Part shown: piece by piece, positions 7,231 to 8,237 of the stretch
Layout of the letters: every line of letters begins with the position of its first letter
How positions within the stretch are numbered: position 1 is the stretch's first letter
DNA from: Bacteroidia bacterium
GTDB lineage: Bacteria; Bacteroidota; Bacteroidia; Flavobacteriales; Flavobacteriaceae
NCBI GenBank assembly: GCA_030425715.1
Contig: JAUIAA010000085.1
Location: 1 to 8,237 of the forward strand
Length of the DNA: 8,237 bases
Reading direction: 5' to 3'
Translations under genes and position numbers: made by a program
The notes under the pieces: generated by a model
Seen by the model: only the letters and a program-made list of their open reading frames with translations
The model's database searches: none
What the model was told of the DNA's origin: nothing

Positions 7231-7467
7231 TTAAACTGTGTTGACCACTTCTTTAGCTTCGATATATTTTATCAATTTATTTTGGTGAAATACCTCCATT
7301 TTTCTTTCTCCGTTTTCATACCAAACACATTCTAAATAAGTATCATTATTTACCAGTCCAGAAACGGTGTCTTTCATGGGTGTATACTTTAATACTTTCA
7401 TTTTTGGGGCATTGAAAACTCCTCTTATTTTTACCCAATCTCCTGCTTTAAATTTTCGTATCATCAT
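7231..7467 (-). CDS. small DUF2158 (YodC)-like protein
   Basis: A 78-aa protein resembling the DUF2158/YodC family, small soluble SH3-like beta proteins of unknown role. The match rests on KFKAGDWVKI (5-14), the PKMKVLKY stretch (21-28), ECVWYENGERKMEVF (46-60) and the following QNKLIKY. In the family as I know it the central motif is a Gly-Pro-rich loop before KM-V, here replaced by NAPKM, so this is a divergent member. Two ATG codons in tandem (7467, 7464) are equally possible starts. There is no signal peptide. It lies between the hsp20 terminator and the lipoprotein gene, on their strand. I found no good -7 match in the gap upstream, so it may depend on read-through from hsp20. Confidence 0.7.
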   Translation of the reverse strand: MMIRKFKAGDWVKIRGVFNAPKMKVLKYTPMKDTVSGLVNNDTYLECVWYENGERKMEVFHQNKLIKYIEAKEVVNTV

Positions 7468-7519
7468 TCAAGTTTTTATATTAGTTCATGTATTTTAATT
7501 CTAAAATAATAACTTAATG

Positions 7520-7545
7520 ATAGAGGTTGTAAAAACAACCTCTAT
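7520..7545 (-). terminator. hairpin after hsp20
   Basis: Perfect 11-bp arms, ATAGAGGTTGT and ACAACCTCTAT, with a 4-base loop, start 27 bases past the hsp20 stop. Four G-C pairs per stem make it the most stable hairpin in the window. The T-run behind it is poor (CATTAAGTTATTATTTT on the minus strand), so termination may be partial and allow some read-through into the DUF2158-like gene. Confidence 0.65.
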
Positions 7546-7571
7546 ACTAAATCAACCTAAAAAATAAGCTA

Positions 7572-8048
7572 CTAAGAGATTTTAATAACTCTTGGCGGTT
7601 TTTGTTTTGCTTCTTCTTTTTTAGGTAGATAAATACTCAAAATACCGTCTTTATAATTGGCGTTAATCTTATTACCATCTATACTTTCTGGCAATGTAAA
7701 GGTTCGTTTAAACGAGGAATATCCAAATTCTCTTCTAGTATAGTTTTCATCTTTATGTTCCTCTTCTTTTTTAACTTCCGTAGAGATAGATAATCCTTGA
7801 TTGTCAAGGTTGATAATAAAATCAGACTTTTTAAGACCAGGAACAGCCATGTCAACCATAAAAGCATCCGAAGTTTCTTTGATATTCACTTTAGGTAGTG
7901 AAATACCCGTATTAAAGTTGGATGTGAATACAGATGGAAGGTCTCTATTGAAAATTTCGTCAATCCAATTTGACCAACTTGGAAAGTTTAGATTTGAATT
8001 AGTGTTTGCTAAACTTCCGTTTTTAGGAACATTAACTAAATTGCTCAT
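7572..8048 (-). CDS. Hsp20/alpha-crystallin small heat-shock protein
   Basis: A 158-aa small heat-shock protein, an ATP-independent holdase that binds unfolding proteins in the cytoplasm. The N-terminal arm (1-50) is Asn/Ser-rich with the aromatic WSNWIDEIF (25-33). The alpha-crystallin domain spans about 52-143, with PKVNIKET (52-59), VDMAVPGLKKSDF (65-77), the acidic KKEEEHKDENYTRREFGYSS loop region (93-112), FKRTFTLPESID (113-124) and NANYKDGILSIYLPK (129-143), which holds the conserved Gly-Ile-Leu. The tail ends with VIKIS, containing the I-x-I motif (155-157) that docks neighbouring dimers. Length and all parts are normal. It is a single gene with ATG at 8048, followed by its own hairpin. 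Upstream I see only imperfect -7 candidates and no CIRCE-type operator, so its heat control cannot be read here. Confidence 0.96.
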   Translation of the reverse strand: MSNLVNVPKNGSLANTNSNLNFPSWSNWIDEIFNRDLPSVFTSNFNTGISLPKVNIKETSDAFMVDMAVPGLKKSDFIINLDNQGLSISTEVKKEEEHKDENYTRREFGYSSFKRTFTLPESIDGNKINANYKDGILSIYLPKKEEAKQKPPRVIKIS

Positions 8049-8130
8049 AATTACAAAATTTTAATTAAACAATATTTGAGCAAAAACCAAACGAAAGTTA
8101 AAATCTTAGTTCAAAAGGAAACGGAATAAA

Positions 8131-8180
8131 TAAGCGATGAGTTGAGCGCGGGCTTTATGCCGTAGTCTTTTGGCACAAGT
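8131..8180. other. compositionally distinct non-coding stretch
   Basis: These 50 bases contain 25 G or C (50%), against clearly AT-rich DNA on both sides. They lie upstream of hsp20. No ORF with a plausible start crosses them. Read on the minus strand in one frame they give an Arg/Ala-rich peptide (residues like AKRLRHKARAQLIAYLF continuing to a stop near 8109) with a stop just before it, resembling the tail of a lost gene or a repeated intergenic element. A tiny GGC-TTTAT-GCC hairpin is at 8151-8161. Function unknown. Confidence 0.4.
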
Positions 8181-8211
8181 ATTTTACGAGTTTAAATTGT
8201 GAGGATATTGT

Positions 8212-8237
8212 ATGATAAAAAAAACTTATACTATTTA
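8212..8237 (+). CDS. possible start of a plus-strand gene, cut by window
   Basis: An ATG at 8212 opens a Lys-rich frame (M-I-K-K-N-L-Y-Y-L) that reaches the window edge. GAGG at 8201-8204 lies 7 bases before it, an unusual Shine-Dalgarno-like match for this group. Eight codons are far too few to judge; the Lys-rich opening would also fit a signal peptide. This is only a possibility. Confidence 0.2.

Noticed and set aside
7679..8064. Frames 7679-7867 (minus) and 7801-8064 (plus)
   Set aside because: Shadows of hsp20 in other frames.
8054..8100. hsp20 promoter candidates AAATTTTG (minus, ending 8054) and TAACTTTC (minus, 8100-8093)
   Set aside because: Each has one mismatch to TAnnTTTG and no TTG at a proper distance, so I cannot choose between them.
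1..8237. A defence, mobile or otherwise new multi-gene system
   Set aside because: I looked for direct-repeat arrays, transposase or integrase motifs, toxin-antitoxin pairs and nuclease-helicase sets on both strands and saw none; the gene content is typical flavobacterial chromosome.

Overview
The window is AT-rich DNA from a member of the Bacteroidota, most likely a marine or freshwater Flavobacteriaceae. This rests on the low G+C, Bacteroidota-type promoter elements (TAnnTTTG at -7), the near absence of Shine-Dalgarno sequences, a Porin_10-type outer-membrane protein, lipoproteins of the flavobacterial type, and the order porin / rnhB / nucleoid-associated protein. It reads as ordinary chromosome. 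I see no transposase, integrase, CRISPR array, tRNA, rRNA or phage gene.

Left block (1-4816, all on the minus strand, so read from high to low coordinates): a Porin_10-like beta-barrel protein, then 6 bp later a large FAD-dependent dehydrogenase of the COG2509 type, then after a 99-bp gap a small NTF2/SnoaL-like protein, then a Tat-exported NAD-dependent epimerase/SDR with a lipobox. The last gene runs off the left edge. The first two are probably one transcript. The last two may form a second unit.

Centre (4817-4910) is a compact divergent promoter region. To its right, on the plus strand, rnhB (RNase HII) and a 37-kDa nucleoid-associated protein (NdpA/YejK family) are 24 bp apart and probably co-transcribed. 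A bidirectional hairpin at 6685-6718 closes this unit and also overlaps the stop codon of the convergent gene.

Right block (6701-8048, minus strand): an Hsp20 small heat-shock protein with its own hairpin terminator, then a 78-aa DUF2158-like protein, then a small Phe-rich lipoprotein. The last 190 bases hold the hsp20 upstream region, a 50-bp stretch of about 50% G+C unlike its surroundings, and possibly the first codons of a plus-strand gene.

No convincing new multi-gene system is visible. The points most worth a second look are the Tat-lipoprotein SDR, the TTG-only start of the NTF2-like gene lying inside a promoter-like motif, the Phe-rich lipoprotein, and the compositionally odd stretch near the right edge.
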